A stretch of DNA of 13,218 nucleotides from CAXSEF01 sp964236535 (GCA_964236535.1 CAXSEF010000089.1:1-13218); one strand, 5' to 3'. Positions 1-6,504 are shown, numbered from the stretch's first letter. The notes: generated by a model from the sequence alone, not told the origin. Numbers and translations: made by a program.

Positions 1-32
1 ATAAGCGGAGCCAGGCCTTGCTTGCCTGCCGT

Positions 33-986
33 TTAGACCCCGAGCGCGCGGAAATCCGCTACCAGTTTCTTCACCGTGTCGCATGACCTGTCGAATGCCG
101 CTTGTTCAGCCGGGGTGAACTTCACTTCGACAATTCGTTCGACGCCCTTCGCCCCGATCACCACCGGCACGCCCACGTAGAAGTCCTGCATGCCGTACTC
201 ACCGCGTAGCATCGCAGCACAGGGCAGCACGCGCTTCTTGTCGCGCAGGAACGACTCGGCCATCGCGATCGCCGAGGCCGCCGGAGCGTAGAACGCCGAA
301 CCGCGCTCCAGCAGCTTGACGATTTCTCCGCCGCCATTCGCGGTGCGCGCGCAGATCGCGTCGATCCGTTCCTGCGTGGTCCAGCCCATCTCGATCAAGT
401 CGGGGATCGGGATGCCGGCGACCGTCGAGTAGCGCGTCAGCGGCACCATGGTATCGCCGTGGCCACCGAGCACGAACGCGGTCACGTCCTCGACGCTCAC
501 GCCGAACTCGTGCGCCAGGAACATCCTGAACCGTGCGCTGTCCAGCATGCCTGCCATGCCGATCACCATCTCCGGCGGTAGGCCAGAGCGCTGCTGCATC
601 ACCCACACCATGACGTCGAGCGGGTTGGTGATGACGATCACGAACGCACCGGGGCAATGCTGCTTGATCCCGTCGGCGACCTCGCCGATCACGCCGGCAT
701 TCTTGGCCAGTAGGTCGTCGCGGCTCATCCCAGACTGGCGCGGGAAGCCGGCGGTCACGATCACTACGTCGGAGCCGGCGATCGTGGCGTAGTCCGAGCC
801 GCCCGCCATCGCGCAGTCGAAGCCGTCCACCGGGCCCGACTGCATCAGGTCGAGCGCCTTGCCGGCGGCCACACCGCCGAACACGTCGAACAGCACGACG
901 TCGCCCAGCTCCTTGAGCCCGATCATGTGCGCGAGCGTGCCGCCGATGTTGCCGGCGCCGACGAGGGCGATCTTGTTGCGTGCCAT
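33..986 (-). CDS. mdh: Malate dehydrogenase (LDH-like, NAD-dependent)
   Basis: This 317-aa cytoplasmic enzyme interconverts malate and oxaloacetate with NAD(H) in the TCA cycle; the length is normal for the alphaproteobacterial LDH-like MDH family. The N-terminal Rossmann motif GAGNIGG is at residues 10-16, and D34 after the second strand fits NAD rather than NADP binding. Substrate arginines are visible as R83 and R89 in FPRQSGMSR, and R152 in DSARFR. N121 sits in TNPLD. The catalytic His is H176 in GGHGDT. Arg (not Gln) at position 83 marks MDH rather than lactate dehydrogenase. The frame is open further upstream to about 1403, but that extension is low-complexity arginine-rich sequence. 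The start at 986 has an AGGAGG Shine-Dalgarno 6 bases away. zapE lies upstream on the same strand; alphaproteobacterial mdh is often followed by suc genes, which would lie beyond the left edge. Confidence 0.97.
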   Translation of the reverse strand: MARNKIALVGAGNIGGTLAHMIGLKELGDVVLFDVFGGVAAGKALDLMQSGPVDGFDCAMAGGSDYATIAGSDVVIVTAGFPRQSGMSRDDLLAKNAGVIGEVADGIKQHCPGAFVIVITNPLDVMVWVMQQRSGLPPEMVIGMAGMLDSARFRMFLAHEFGVSVEDVTAFVLGGHGDTMVPLTRYSTVAGIPIPDLIEMGWTTQERIDAICARTANGGGEIVKLLERGSAFYAPAASAIAMAESFLRDKKRVLPCAAMLRGEYGMQDFYVGVPVVIGAKGVERIVEVKFTPAEQAAFDRSCDTVKKLVADFRALGV

Positions 987-992
987 GCCTGG

Positions 993-998
993 CCTCCT
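993..998 (-). promoter_or_regulatory. Shine-Dalgarno of mdh
   Basis: A perfect AGGAGG read on the minus strand lies 6 bases before the ATG at 984-986. It fixes the mdh start and argues against the longer 456-codon open frame as a real N-terminal extension. Confidence 0.85.
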
Positions 999-1082
999 GC
1001 CGCGTGATGACCGCACAGTCCTGCCGTGGAGCAGACCGTGCAAGACGGGTCGACGCGGCAGGGTCTGGCCGGCTGGGGAAGA

Positions 1083-1135
1083 GGCAAGGCGAGGGCGCTG
1101 CCCTCGATCCGCTGGAGCCCTGGGCCGCAGACCCC
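1083..1135. repeat. Dispersed hairpin repeat, copy A
   Basis: The segment begins GGCAAGGC and carries a perfect 7-bp hairpin: CGAGGGC (1090-1096), loop GCT, GCCCTCG (1100-1106). A GGAGCCCTGGGCC block follows. It aligns block by block with copy B at 2264-2319: same GGCAAGGC lead, same AGGGC/CTGCCCT hairpin with compensating changes at the stem base (CG/CG against CC/GG), then CCGC and a second G/C block. Another CGAGGGC arm occurs at 1181-1187, so the repeat-derived area may extend to about 1200. It resembles the non-coding GC-rich repeats that I recall being scattered between genes in Acetobacteraceae; that link is from memory, not a search. Confidence 0.6.
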
Positions 1136-1233
1136 GTCTTGTTAGAGGAGAAAAGCTCAAGGGCTTGCCTTTGATGCGGTCGAGGGCGAGCGTCTCGTCT
1201 CGTTTCACCTTGCCAATGGTCCTGGCAGCCGGC

Positions 1234-1398
1234 CTAGGAGCGCATGCCGCCCTGCTCCTGGTGCTGGCCCGGGGTCTTTGCGGGCTCCGCCGCAGGCGCG
1301 CCGGGTGGTTCCGGTAGCGGCTCGTAGTTCTCGGTCTCGACGTTCGCGCCGAACTGGCCGTCGTCGCCCGGGAGCTCGTCCTTCTTGGTCTCGCCCAT
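1234..1398 (-). CDS. Small acidic proline-rich hypothetical protein (54 aa)
   Basis: I do not recognise this ORF. It encodes 54 residues with no membrane segment or signal peptide. The composition is strongly biased: many Glu/Asp in the first half (KKDELPGDD), a middle run PLPEPPGAPAAEPA and a Gln/Gly-rich tail, suggesting an intrinsically disordered peptide. The chosen ATG at 1396-1398 is preceded by an AGGGGG stretch about 10 bases upstream. An in-frame ATG at 1429-1431 would add 11 residues. It lies upstream of mdh on the same strand, separated from it by repeat copy A. The biased but ordered composition differs from the arginine-rich shadow frames nearby, which is the main reason to list it. 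It could still be a chance ORF. Confidence 0.45.
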   Translation of the reverse strand: MGETKKDELPGDDGQFGANVETENYEPLPEPPGAPAAEPAKTPGQHQEQGGMRS

Positions 1399-1491
1399 CG
1401 CACCGTTTCCCCCTATGTGCAGACCCTGCAACGCCGGCCGCGCCTGATCGATTACCCCGAGGTGAAATCACCCGTCAGTGCCCGCTGCCGT

Positions 1492-2169
1492 TCAGGTCAG
1501 AGGCGCGCCGGTCTGCGGGTCGGTGTCGGTTGCCTGCGTCGCGAAACGCACGAACAGGGCGCCGGTGGTTCCGTTGGTTGCACGCAGGAACAGTGCCCCG
1601 TCGCCACGCACCCGATTGTCGTCGGCGAAGCTGCCGGCGCTGCCGGCGTTGCCCTGCATCATGTGCACGTCGTGCACGCCGCGCTCGGGTGAGAAGCCAA
1701 ATGTCTGGTCGGCTTCCGGGTCCTGGAAGAACTCGCCGAACACCAGCACCACCGAGCCCGCATCCGCCACCGCGGCCGCCACCTGCGCGTCGAGCAGCGG
1801 GCCCAGCGCGCCCGGTCCGCCCTTGGGCGCCGCGGGCTGCATCCGGTCCAGCGCCACCAAGCCGTCGCGGATGTAGTCCAGGCCGTCGCCCTCCGGACCG
1901 GTCGAGAGCGCCGTGAACCCCGCCGGACTCGCCGCGCGCACGGGCAGGTCGGCCCGCGTCGGCTGGGTGAACGCCGAGTCGAACAGCGTCAGCACGTCGC
2001 TGCCGTCCACCGAGCGCACGTTCACCGCGATCCGGTAGCGACCCGCGGCCTCGACCAGGATCTGGTAGTGCGGCGAGGCGCCGCCGGACTCCCGGCCGCT
2101 AAGGATGTGGCCGACCAGCACGCCGTAGGTGCGCGCAGCACCCTGCGGCTTCGTTCGGGTGTGCACCAT
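1492..2169 (-). CDS. DUF2278 (YukJ-like) family protein
   Basis: This 225-aa protein belongs to the DUF2278 family (Bacillus YukJ-like), whose biochemical function is unknown. Family features run the full length. YGVLVG is at residues 15-20, then SPHYQILVEAAGRYRIAVNV (about 32-51). GLDYIRDGL is in the middle, a LLDAQV segment follows, VLVFGEFF comes next, and the signature FGFSPERGVHDVHMMQGN sits near the C-terminus. A FVRFATQATDTDPQTGAP tail ends it. No signal peptide or membrane segment is seen, so it is probably cytosolic. The open frame continues far upstream, over the repeat and antisense DNA. The ATG at 2167-2169 is where family similarity begins; a GGGAG lies about 9 bases upstream. 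It sits between zapE and mdh with no obvious link to either, which suggests an accessory insertion. Confidence 0.88.
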   Translation of the reverse strand: MVHTRTKPQGAARTYGVLVGHILSGRESGGASPHYQILVEAAGRYRIAVNVRSVDGSDVLTLFDSAFTQPTRADLPVRAASPAGFTALSTGPEGDGLDYIRDGLVALDRMQPAAPKGGPGALGPLLDAQVAAAVADAGSVVLVFGEFFQDPEADQTFGFSPERGVHDVHMMQGNAGSAGSFADDNRVRGDGALFLRATNGTTGALFVRFATQATDTDPQTGAPLT

Positions 2170-2263
2170 CCTAGATTTCTCCCGCTGTCGCGCAAGGTAA
2201 CGCCGCAGCGGGAGGTGGGTGGCGGGACGCGATGGAAGTTTCGCATGGAAGGAATGCAGGACC

Positions 2264-2319
2264 GGCAAGGCCAGGGCTCTGCCCTGGACCCGCAAAGGGC
2301 TGGCGGCCCTTTGATCCCT
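2264..2319. repeat. Dispersed hairpin repeat, copy B
   Basis: Two adjacent perfect hairpins: CCAGGGC (2271-2277), loop TCT, GCCCTGG (2281-2287); then AAAGGGC (2294-2300), loop TGGCG, GCCCTTT (2306-2312). The lead GGCAAGGC and the first hairpin match copy A at 1083-1135. The element ends immediately before the truncated methyltransferase-like remnant at 2320, as if it marks the deletion or insertion junction. It could also act as a transcription barrier between DUF2278 and zapE. It is not an insertion sequence: there is no ORF or terminal-repeat pair. Confidence 0.65.
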
Positions 2320-2474
2320 ATGACCGGTCTCTACAACGGCCTGAAGAAGCTGCGCGCCGCCGCCCCGCTCACTCCCGCCGAGCGCGACATCCACGATGCC
2401 GGCCAGGTCTCGGTGGTGCTCCGCCTGCACGACGAATCGACGCAGCCGCGGCTGACGCCTCTGGCCTTGTTTGC
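2320..2474 (+). pseudogene. Remnant of a DNA methyltransferase (restriction-modification) C-terminus
   Basis: The plus-strand frame reads LYNGLKKLRAAAPLT, then ERDIHDAGQVSVVLRLHDE, to about 2436. The next frame continues IDAAAADASGL to about 2472. Together these match the pattern I know from the C-terminal part of class I SAM-dependent DNA methyltransferases of type II R-M systems (LYN..L..LR.G..LT..E..IH..GLVSVL..LHDELDAAV..AYGW). A missing base after 2436 explains the frame change. The catalytic domain upstream is absent, and repeat copy B abuts the fragment. The gene would run toward zapE, whose stop codon lies at 2475. It is clearly non-functional: about 50 codons, a frameshift and the YGW motif degraded to SGL. 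Family recognition is from memory. Confidence 0.5.
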
Positions 2475-3644
2475 TCAGGTCAGGTGCGCAAGCCCCTGGT
2501 ACTCCACGCTCTGCATCTCCTCGAGCCGCGAGGCAGTACGACGGAACGCTTCGGCGTTCTTGCCGCGTTCGTAGAGGGCGTCTGGTGCGGCGGCGGCGGA
2601 GGCCACGAGCTGCACGCGGTGTTCGTAGAGGGCGTCGATCAGGGTGACGAAGCGTCGGGCGCGATCGTGGTTCTCCGGGCCGAGGCAGGGGACGGCGTCG
2701 AGCACCAGGATGGCGAAGCGGCTGGCAATGGCAAGGTAGTCGCCGGGGCCGAGCGCCTCGCCGCACAGCGCCTCGAAGTCGCAGCGCGCGACGATGCCTG
2801 CGGTGACGGGAAGGCGGACCTTGCGGCCGGCTACGGTCAGGCTTGCCGGGTGGGGCGGCTCGCCCAGGCTGAGCGCGGCGAAGGCGGCGTCGAGCGCGCG
2901 CTCGGCGCGGCCGTCGGCGGGGACGTGCCAGGCGGAGCGTTCGCGCAGGCGTTCGCGGCGGAAGTCGCGGCCGGCGTCGAGCTGCAGAACGTCGACGCTG
3001 GCCTTGATCAGGACGATGAACGGCAGGAAGGCATCGCGCCCGGGACGGCCGCGGAACAGGTCGTCGGGCGCGGTGTTCGAGGTGGCCACCAGGACCACGC
3101 CGCGAGCGAACAGGGCCTCGAACAGGCGGCCGAGGATCATGGCGTCGGCAATGTCGGTGATCTGGAACTCGTCGAGGCAGAGCAGGCTGGCTTCTGCGGC
3201 AAGCTGGTCGGCAAGGCGCGGGATCGGGTCCGCGACCGGGGGAATAGCCTGTTTGCCGGCGTGGATACGGGCGTGCGCCTCCTGCATGAACTCGTGAAAG
3301 TGTACCCGGCGCTTGCGGTCGACCGGTGCGGTGTTGAAGAACAAATCCATGAGCATGGACTTGCCGCGCCCGACGTCGCCGACAAGGTAGAGCCCGCGCA
3401 CTGGGTCTGGTCGGCGGTGCAGCAGGCGCGCGAGGATGCCGGGCCTGCGGCCTGCGGCTTGCGGGTGCGGGGCGGACTGGGCAGCGCGCGAGGTGCCGTC
3501 GCCGCCGAGAGCAGTCCACAGCGCCTGCAGCCGGGCGGCGGCGTGCGCCTGGGTGGGGTCGGCGGCGAGCAAGCCGTGCGCCACCCGGGCCCGGTAGGCA
3601 GGCTCCGGCCCGGTTTTGCCCGCATCCGTCACGTCCTGGTCCAT
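2475..3644 (-). CDS. zapE: Cell division protein ZapE (AFG1-like P-loop ATPase)
   Basis: This 389-aa protein is a ZapE/AFG1 family ATPase. In E. coli ZapE is tied to Z-ring function late in division; mitochondrial AFG1 handles respiratory-complex subunits. It starts with a helical YRARVAHGLLAADPTQAHAAARLQAL region, then GLYLVGDVGRGKSMLMDLFF with the Walker A loop at G89-S96 (K95). The family sequence RVHFHEFMQEAHARIH is at about 113-128. Walker B is LLCLDEFQITDIADAMIL (D158/E159), followed by VVLVATSNTAP. The typical C-terminal segment FVTLIDALYEHRVQLVASAAA comes near the end. Length is usual for the family. The ATG at 3642-3644 has no strong Shine-Dalgarno; the frame is open to 4076 but upstream residues are not family-like. 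zapE next to mdh is common in alphaproteobacteria; here 1.5 kb of accessory DNA separates them. Confidence 0.94.
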   Translation of the reverse strand: MDQDVTDAGKTGPEPAYRARVAHGLLAADPTQAHAAARLQALWTALGGDGTSRAAQSAPHPQAAGRRPGILARLLHRRPDPVRGLYLVGDVGRGKSMLMDLFFNTAPVDRKRRVHFHEFMQEAHARIHAGKQAIPPVADPIPRLADQLAAEASLLCLDEFQITDIADAMILGRLFEALFARGVVLVATSNTAPDDLFRGRPGRDAFLPFIVLIKASVDVLQLDAGRDFRRERLRERSAWHVPADGRAERALDAAFAALSLGEPPHPASLTVAGRKVRLPVTAGIVARCDFEALCGEALGPGDYLAIASRFAILVLDAVPCLGPENHDRARRFVTLIDALYEHRVQLVASAAAAPDALYERGKNAEAFRRTASRLEEMQSVEYQGLAHLT

Positions 3645-3861
3645 GGCGTGGCGATACCGGACGACCGAGCCCCGGACAATCGCCTTGAGGTCGGGATCAG
3701 AAGGCCGGGCGTCTGCAGGCCGGGCATCTGGCAGCGTGCGGCCAAATCTCGGCCGCTCAATGGTGTTCCCGACCGTACAACTCTCAACGAATCGAGAGGC
3801 TGTAACTCTTTTCCTCGCTGCGCCGTTGGCGTGATGTCGGATGGTCGAGAGGGAAGCAGAG

Positions 3862-4080
3862 ATGAGAACCGTGCTGGCCGTTGCCGCCCTGAGCCTGTGC
3901 CTCGCCTTTGCCAGCCATGCTGCGGAGCGGCTTTCGGTTCCGACCCAGCAGGATTCATCGTGCATCGGCCACAGCGTGACGCGGACCGCGTACAACGCAG
4001 TTGGTGTGGATAGTCTCGGTTGCGCGCAGTATCTGTCGACCCACCGGATCGTCCAGGCCCGGCATAGCCAGCGCACCTGA
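3862..4080 (+). CDS. Small exported hypothetical protein (72 aa)
   Basis: I do not recognise this gene. It starts MRTVLAVAALSLCLAFASHA, a clear Sec-type signal peptide (Arg, hydrophobic core, A-x-A-like end at ASHA before AERL), with cleavage expected near residue 20. The mature part is about 52 residues with two cysteines (SSCIGHS and SLGCAQY) about 19 residues apart, which could form a disulfide in the periplasm, and a basic tail. The ATG at 3862 was chosen over 3841 because the signal peptide begins there and GAGGGA lies about 8 bases upstream. It is transcribed divergently from zapE across about 215 bases and stands alone. Only the signal peptide supports it strongly. Confidence 0.55.
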   Translation: MRTVLAVAALSLCLAFASHAAERLSVPTQQDSSCIGHSVTRTAYNAVGVDSLGCAQYLSTHRIVQARHSQRT

Positions 4081-4210
4081 AACCTTGTCTGATGCGATCT
4101 GGCCGCAACGAAGGTGTAACGGCACGACGCAGCGTAAGTCTATTTCCTGAGGATCTTGCCTCCCTGTCCGCGCGGCGCTAGGCATCCTGCACCAGCACAG
4201 GTAGACTCTG

Positions 4211-4900
4211 ATGTCCGATCTCGCCCAAGTCGCGACAACACGGCAACATTCCGGTATGCCACACGCGCCCGCGTTACTTGACTACGACCTATTCGATGCG
4301 ACCCCGTTCAGCACCGAGCCGTTCCGTCATGTGGTGGTCAAGGGATTCGTGCCGCAACCTGGATTGTCGGAGGTGGTTGCCGATCTTCCGAAGATGGCAC
4401 GTGGCGGTTCGTTCCCGACGACGGGGTTGGGTCTCAGCGGGGCCGGGCGTGCACTGATGGTGGAGCTTGAAGGTCCCCGCTTTCGCGCCGCTGTGGCAGC
4501 AAAATTCGGCCTGGACCTCAATGGCGCTCCAACCATGGTGACGCTGCGTGGGCAGTCGCGCGAGAAGGACGGGCGCATTCACACTGATTCGGTAGCCAAG
4601 CTGGTGACCGTGCTGCTTTATCTCAATCCGCAGCACGGGTCCTGGGAACGCCAAGAGGGTTGCCTGCGTCTCCTGCGCACCGGAGCCGATATCGGCGACT
4701 ATGCTGTCGAGGTGCCGCCGGTGGACGGCACGTTGCTGGTGTTCCCGAACGGGCCAACCACCTGGCACGGCCACAAGCAGTTCGTGGGCCAGCGCTACGT
4801 GGTGCAACTGAACTACATGGCCGATGACAGGCGAGCGCGTTCCGAGATGCGGCGGCACCGTCTTTCGGCGTTCATGAAGCGGCTCACACTCGCCTCCTGA
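4211..4900 (+). CDS. 2-oxoglutarate/Fe(II)-dependent oxygenase-like protein
   Basis: This 229-aa soluble protein has the layout of the 2OG-Fe(II) oxygenase (prolyl-hydroxylase-like) superfamily. The Fe-binding HxD is H124-T-D126 in GRIHTDSVAKLVTVLLYLN. EGCLRLLRTG is at 149-158, with DGTLLVFPN at 172-180. The distal His is H186 in TTWHGHK, and R195 in GQRYVVQLNYM is placed to bind the 2OG carboxylate. All metal and cosubstrate ligands therefore look present and the enzyme is probably active. The substrate is unknown; related bacterial proteins act on small molecules or on proteins. The ATG at 4211 has only a weak AGG about 9 bases upstream; M16 is a possible alternative start without a better ribosome site. 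It is a single gene, not coupled to the CsbD-like gene 220 bases downstream. Confidence 0.85.
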   Translation: MSDLAQVATTRQHSGMPHAPALLDYDLFDATPFSTEPFRHVVVKGFVPQPGLSEVVADLPKMARGGSFPTTGLGLSGAGRALMVELEGPRFRAAVAAKFGLDLNGAPTMVTLRGQSREKDGRIHTDSVAKLVTVLLYLNPQHGSWERQEGCLRLLRTGADIGDYAVEVPPVDGTLLVFPNGPTTWHGHKQFVGQRYVVQLNYMADDRRARSEMRRHRLSAFMKRLTLAS

Positions 4901-5109
4901 GGGCGGTCGCGGCAGAGAAGCTGCGGTTTTGCCGTCTGAAGACTTTGCTCGCGGCCTGCAGGTGCTGGCGGCAACTTGTCGTTTGGCGCACGCCTAGGCG
5001 GGTGTTTTTACGGCGTTGCATCCAGGGGCACCTGCCCGCGTTGATACGTGGCACGGGTGGCCGAACAATCCGGCCATGCCCGCCAATGACCGTCTTATGG
5101 CGGCGACAC

Positions 5110-5114
5110 AGGAG
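5110..5114 (+). promoter_or_regulatory. Shine-Dalgarno of the CsbD-like gene
   Basis: AGGAG lies 6 bases before the ATG at 5121. It favours that start over the upstream in-frame ATGs at 5097 and 5115 and over the longer open frame from 5016. Confidence 0.7.
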
Positions 5115-5120
5115 ATGCGG

Positions 5121-5372
5121 ATGGACGAGAACCAGGTTGAAGGCAAGCTTGATGACGCGACCGGCAAGGTGAAGGACGCCTACGGTGGGCTGACTGGCGA
5201 CACGAGCACGCAACTCAAGGGCAAGGCCCAGCAGGCGAGCGGCCAGGCGCAGCAGTACTACGGCGATGCCGTCGAGCAGGCGCGCGAATTCGTGGCTGAT
5301 CAGCCGATGACCGGGTTGCTGGCCGCGGCGGGCGTTGGCCTCGTTCTCGGTTACATTCTGGGCCGCCGCTGA
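5121..5372 (+). CDS. CsbD-like stress protein with C-terminal membrane anchor
   Basis: This 83-aa protein combines two familiar pieces. Residues 1-45 are CsbD-like, with VEGKLDDATGKVKDAYGGLTGD followed by KGKAQQASGQAQQYYGD; CsbD proteins are general-stress proteins of unknown mechanism. The C-terminal part (about 50-83) reads VEQAREFVADQPMTGLLAAAGVGLVLGYILGRR, a glycine-zipper transmembrane helix ending in two arginines. That tail is like the DUF883/ElaB family, so the protein is probably anchored in the inner membrane by its C-terminus. A strong AGGAG precedes the ATG and a long hairpin follows at 5383-5415, so it is probably a single-gene unit. I found no convincing EcfG-type (GGAAC-N17-CGTT) general-stress promoter upstream. 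Confidence 0.88.
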   Translation: MDENQVEGKLDDATGKVKDAYGGLTGDTSTQLKGKAQQASGQAQQYYGDAVEQAREFVADQPMTGLLAAAGVGLVLGYILGRR

Positions 5373-5382
5373 GGCGTGAAAG

Positions 5383-5415
5383 CCCCGCGCGGCCAAGGCT
5401 ACTGGCCGTGCGGGG
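5383..5415 (+). terminator. Hairpin, probable terminator after the CsbD-like gene
   Basis: A 13-bp stem pairs CCCCGCGCGGCCA (5383-5395) with TGGCCGTGCGGGG (5403-5415). There is one G-U wobble and a 7-base loop, and it starts 10 bases after the stop codon. No U-run follows, so it is either a weak or Rho-assisted terminator or an mRNA-stabilising hairpin. Confidence 0.6.
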
Positions 5416-5520
5416 ATGCTTGGTGGCACGACTGGTCGGGAGCAGCGGGTCGAGTGATTCGAGGACGGCAGCGCATCCGGTCGTTGGGTATGCGCGCCCG
5501 CTGCGACGTGCTTCCTGTCG

Positions 5521-6153
5521 ATGAGCCCGCCCGGCGGGTCGCGGGATGGGCGCAACAGCTATCACCACGGCAACCTGCGCGAGGCATTGATCGCCAGCGC
5601 GCTCGACCTGATCGCGCAGCATGGTCCGGCAGGACTGGCGTTCGCCGAGATCGCGCGAGCGGTGGGTGTCAGTCCGGCAGCGCCTTATCGGCACTTCCGC
5701 GACCGGAACGCGCTGATTGCGGAGATTGCGCGGCGCGGGTTCGAGCGGTTTACGGCCGAGCTGGAAGCGGGGTGGAACAGTGGGCGGCCGGACCCCGCAC
5801 GAGCGATTGAAGAATGTGGGCGAGCCTATCTTGCCTTCGCCCGGCGTGAGCCTGCGTCTTATGCCGCGATGTTCTCGCCAGGATTTCCGCTGGAGGATGA
5901 CCCGGCGCTGCTGCTGGCTTCGGAGCGGGCTTTCGAGGTTGTGCAGCGGGCGGCTGACCTGGTCTGCGGCACCGGAGCAGGGCGGCCACCGCCGCTGATG
6001 GTGGCACTGCATGTGTGGTCACTGGCGCACGGGGTGGCGTCGCTGTTCGTGGGCGGGCCGGACGGCACACGGCGTCGGCTGCCTATGACGCCGGATCAGC
6101 TGCTGGAGGCGGGACTACTGATCTACCTGCAATCACTGGTCGTGGCGGCGTAG
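5521..6153 (+). CDS. TetR/AcrR-family transcriptional regulator (WHG-type C-terminal domain)
   Basis: This 210-aa protein is a TetR-family DNA-binding regulator, a homodimeric repressor class. The N-terminus SYHHGNLREALIASALDLI (13-31) leads into the helix-turn-helix FAEIARAVGVSPAAPYRHFRDRNALI (about 41-66). The C-terminal ligand-binding domain contains YLAFARREPASYAAMFSP (103-120) and VWSLAHGVASLF (165-176), whose W/H/G pattern is that of the WHG (TetR_C_33-like) domain. The ATG at 5521 lacks a clear Shine-Dalgarno, but the family homology starts right after it. No divergent target gene is adjacent: the CsbD-like gene ends 148 bases upstream and the Tad operon starts 758 bases downstream. 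Its target and ligand therefore cannot be inferred from context. Confidence 0.93.
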   Translation: MSPPGGSRDGRNSYHHGNLREALIASALDLIAQHGPAGLAFAEIARAVGVSPAAPYRHFRDRNALIAEIARRGFERFTAELEAGWNSGRPDPARAIEECGRAYLAFARREPASYAAMFSPGFPLEDDPALLLASERAFEVVQRAADLVCGTGAGRPPPLMVALHVWSLAHGVASLFVGGPDGTRRRLPMTPDQLLEAGLLIYLQSLVVAA

Positions 6154-6175
6154 GCAATGGAGGTCGGCCTACGCC
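6147..6175 (+). terminator. Inverted repeat overlapping the TetR stop codon
   Basis: A perfect 9-bp inverted repeat, GGCGTAGGC (6147-6155) and GCCTACGCC (6167-6175), has an 11-base spacer. The TAG stop of the TetR gene lies inside the left arm. It could be a terminator hairpin, although no T-run follows. Confidence 0.4.
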
Positions 6176-6485
6176 TGGCCAAGCCAAGGGCTTGCTCCTG
6201 CACGGGCGCGACCGGCGGATCCATTTCTCGGCACCACGGCCGCTGGCAGGATGTCTGTTCGGAAAGACGCGCTCACGGTTCAGCCTCGAGGGAAAGCCAG
6301 ACGCAGGACCTCCGACCTTGCCTGGCTATCGCGTCCCGGCGCAGCCCGTGGTCAAGCGGCTTCGTCGGGGCGCCGAGACTGAAATGGGTGGGTGCGGCCG
6401 CAGCACCAATCGGCCGAGTTGTCGACCGAACCGCGTGAAGGGTAGCGATCCGCTGCAGCTTCCGTAAAGCAGGCTAACCGCCGGG

Positions 6486-6501
6486 TTAATGCTACATTAA
6501 C
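6486..6501 (+). promoter_or_regulatory. CtrA-type binding site (TTAA-N7-TTAAC)
   Basis: TTAA (6486-6489), seven bases, then TTAAC (6497-6501) is an exact match to the alphaproteobacterial CtrA consensus. It is embedded in a perfect 17-base palindrome, GTTAATG-CTA-CATTAAC (6485-6501). In this GC-rich window such AT-rich symmetry stands out. It lies 410 bases upstream of the flp start. CtrA controls pilus and motility genes in several alphaproteobacteria, so control of the Tad locus is a reasonable inference, though the distance is long for direct activation. Confidence 0.5.
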
Positions 6502-6504
6502 GGA

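Noticed and set aside
987..1403. N-terminal extension of mdh to a 456-residue protein
   Set aside because: The extension is arginine/proline-rich and overlaps the repeat and the small ORF; MDH begins at the Rossmann motif, with a perfect Shine-Dalgarno just before 986.
2170..3519. Long minus-strand open frame upstream of DUF2278 (675 residues in total)
   Set aside because: It is a shadow frame of zapE, full of Arg/Pro/Ala, as expected from GC-rich out-of-frame sequence.
2232..4013. 593-residue plus-strand open frame
   Set aside because: Antisense to zapE with no recognisable domain; the Walker motifs on the other strand identify the true gene. Only the short methyltransferase-like piece near 2437-2472 is meaningful in this frame.
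4908..4933. Terminator after the oxygenase gene (GCAG/CTGC stem, then TTTT)
   Set aside because: The continuous stem is only 4 bp; too weak to list.
4901..5120. EcfG-type general-stress promoter before the CsbD-like gene
   Set aside because: GGCAAC and CGTT-like pieces are present but not at the 16-18 base spacing.
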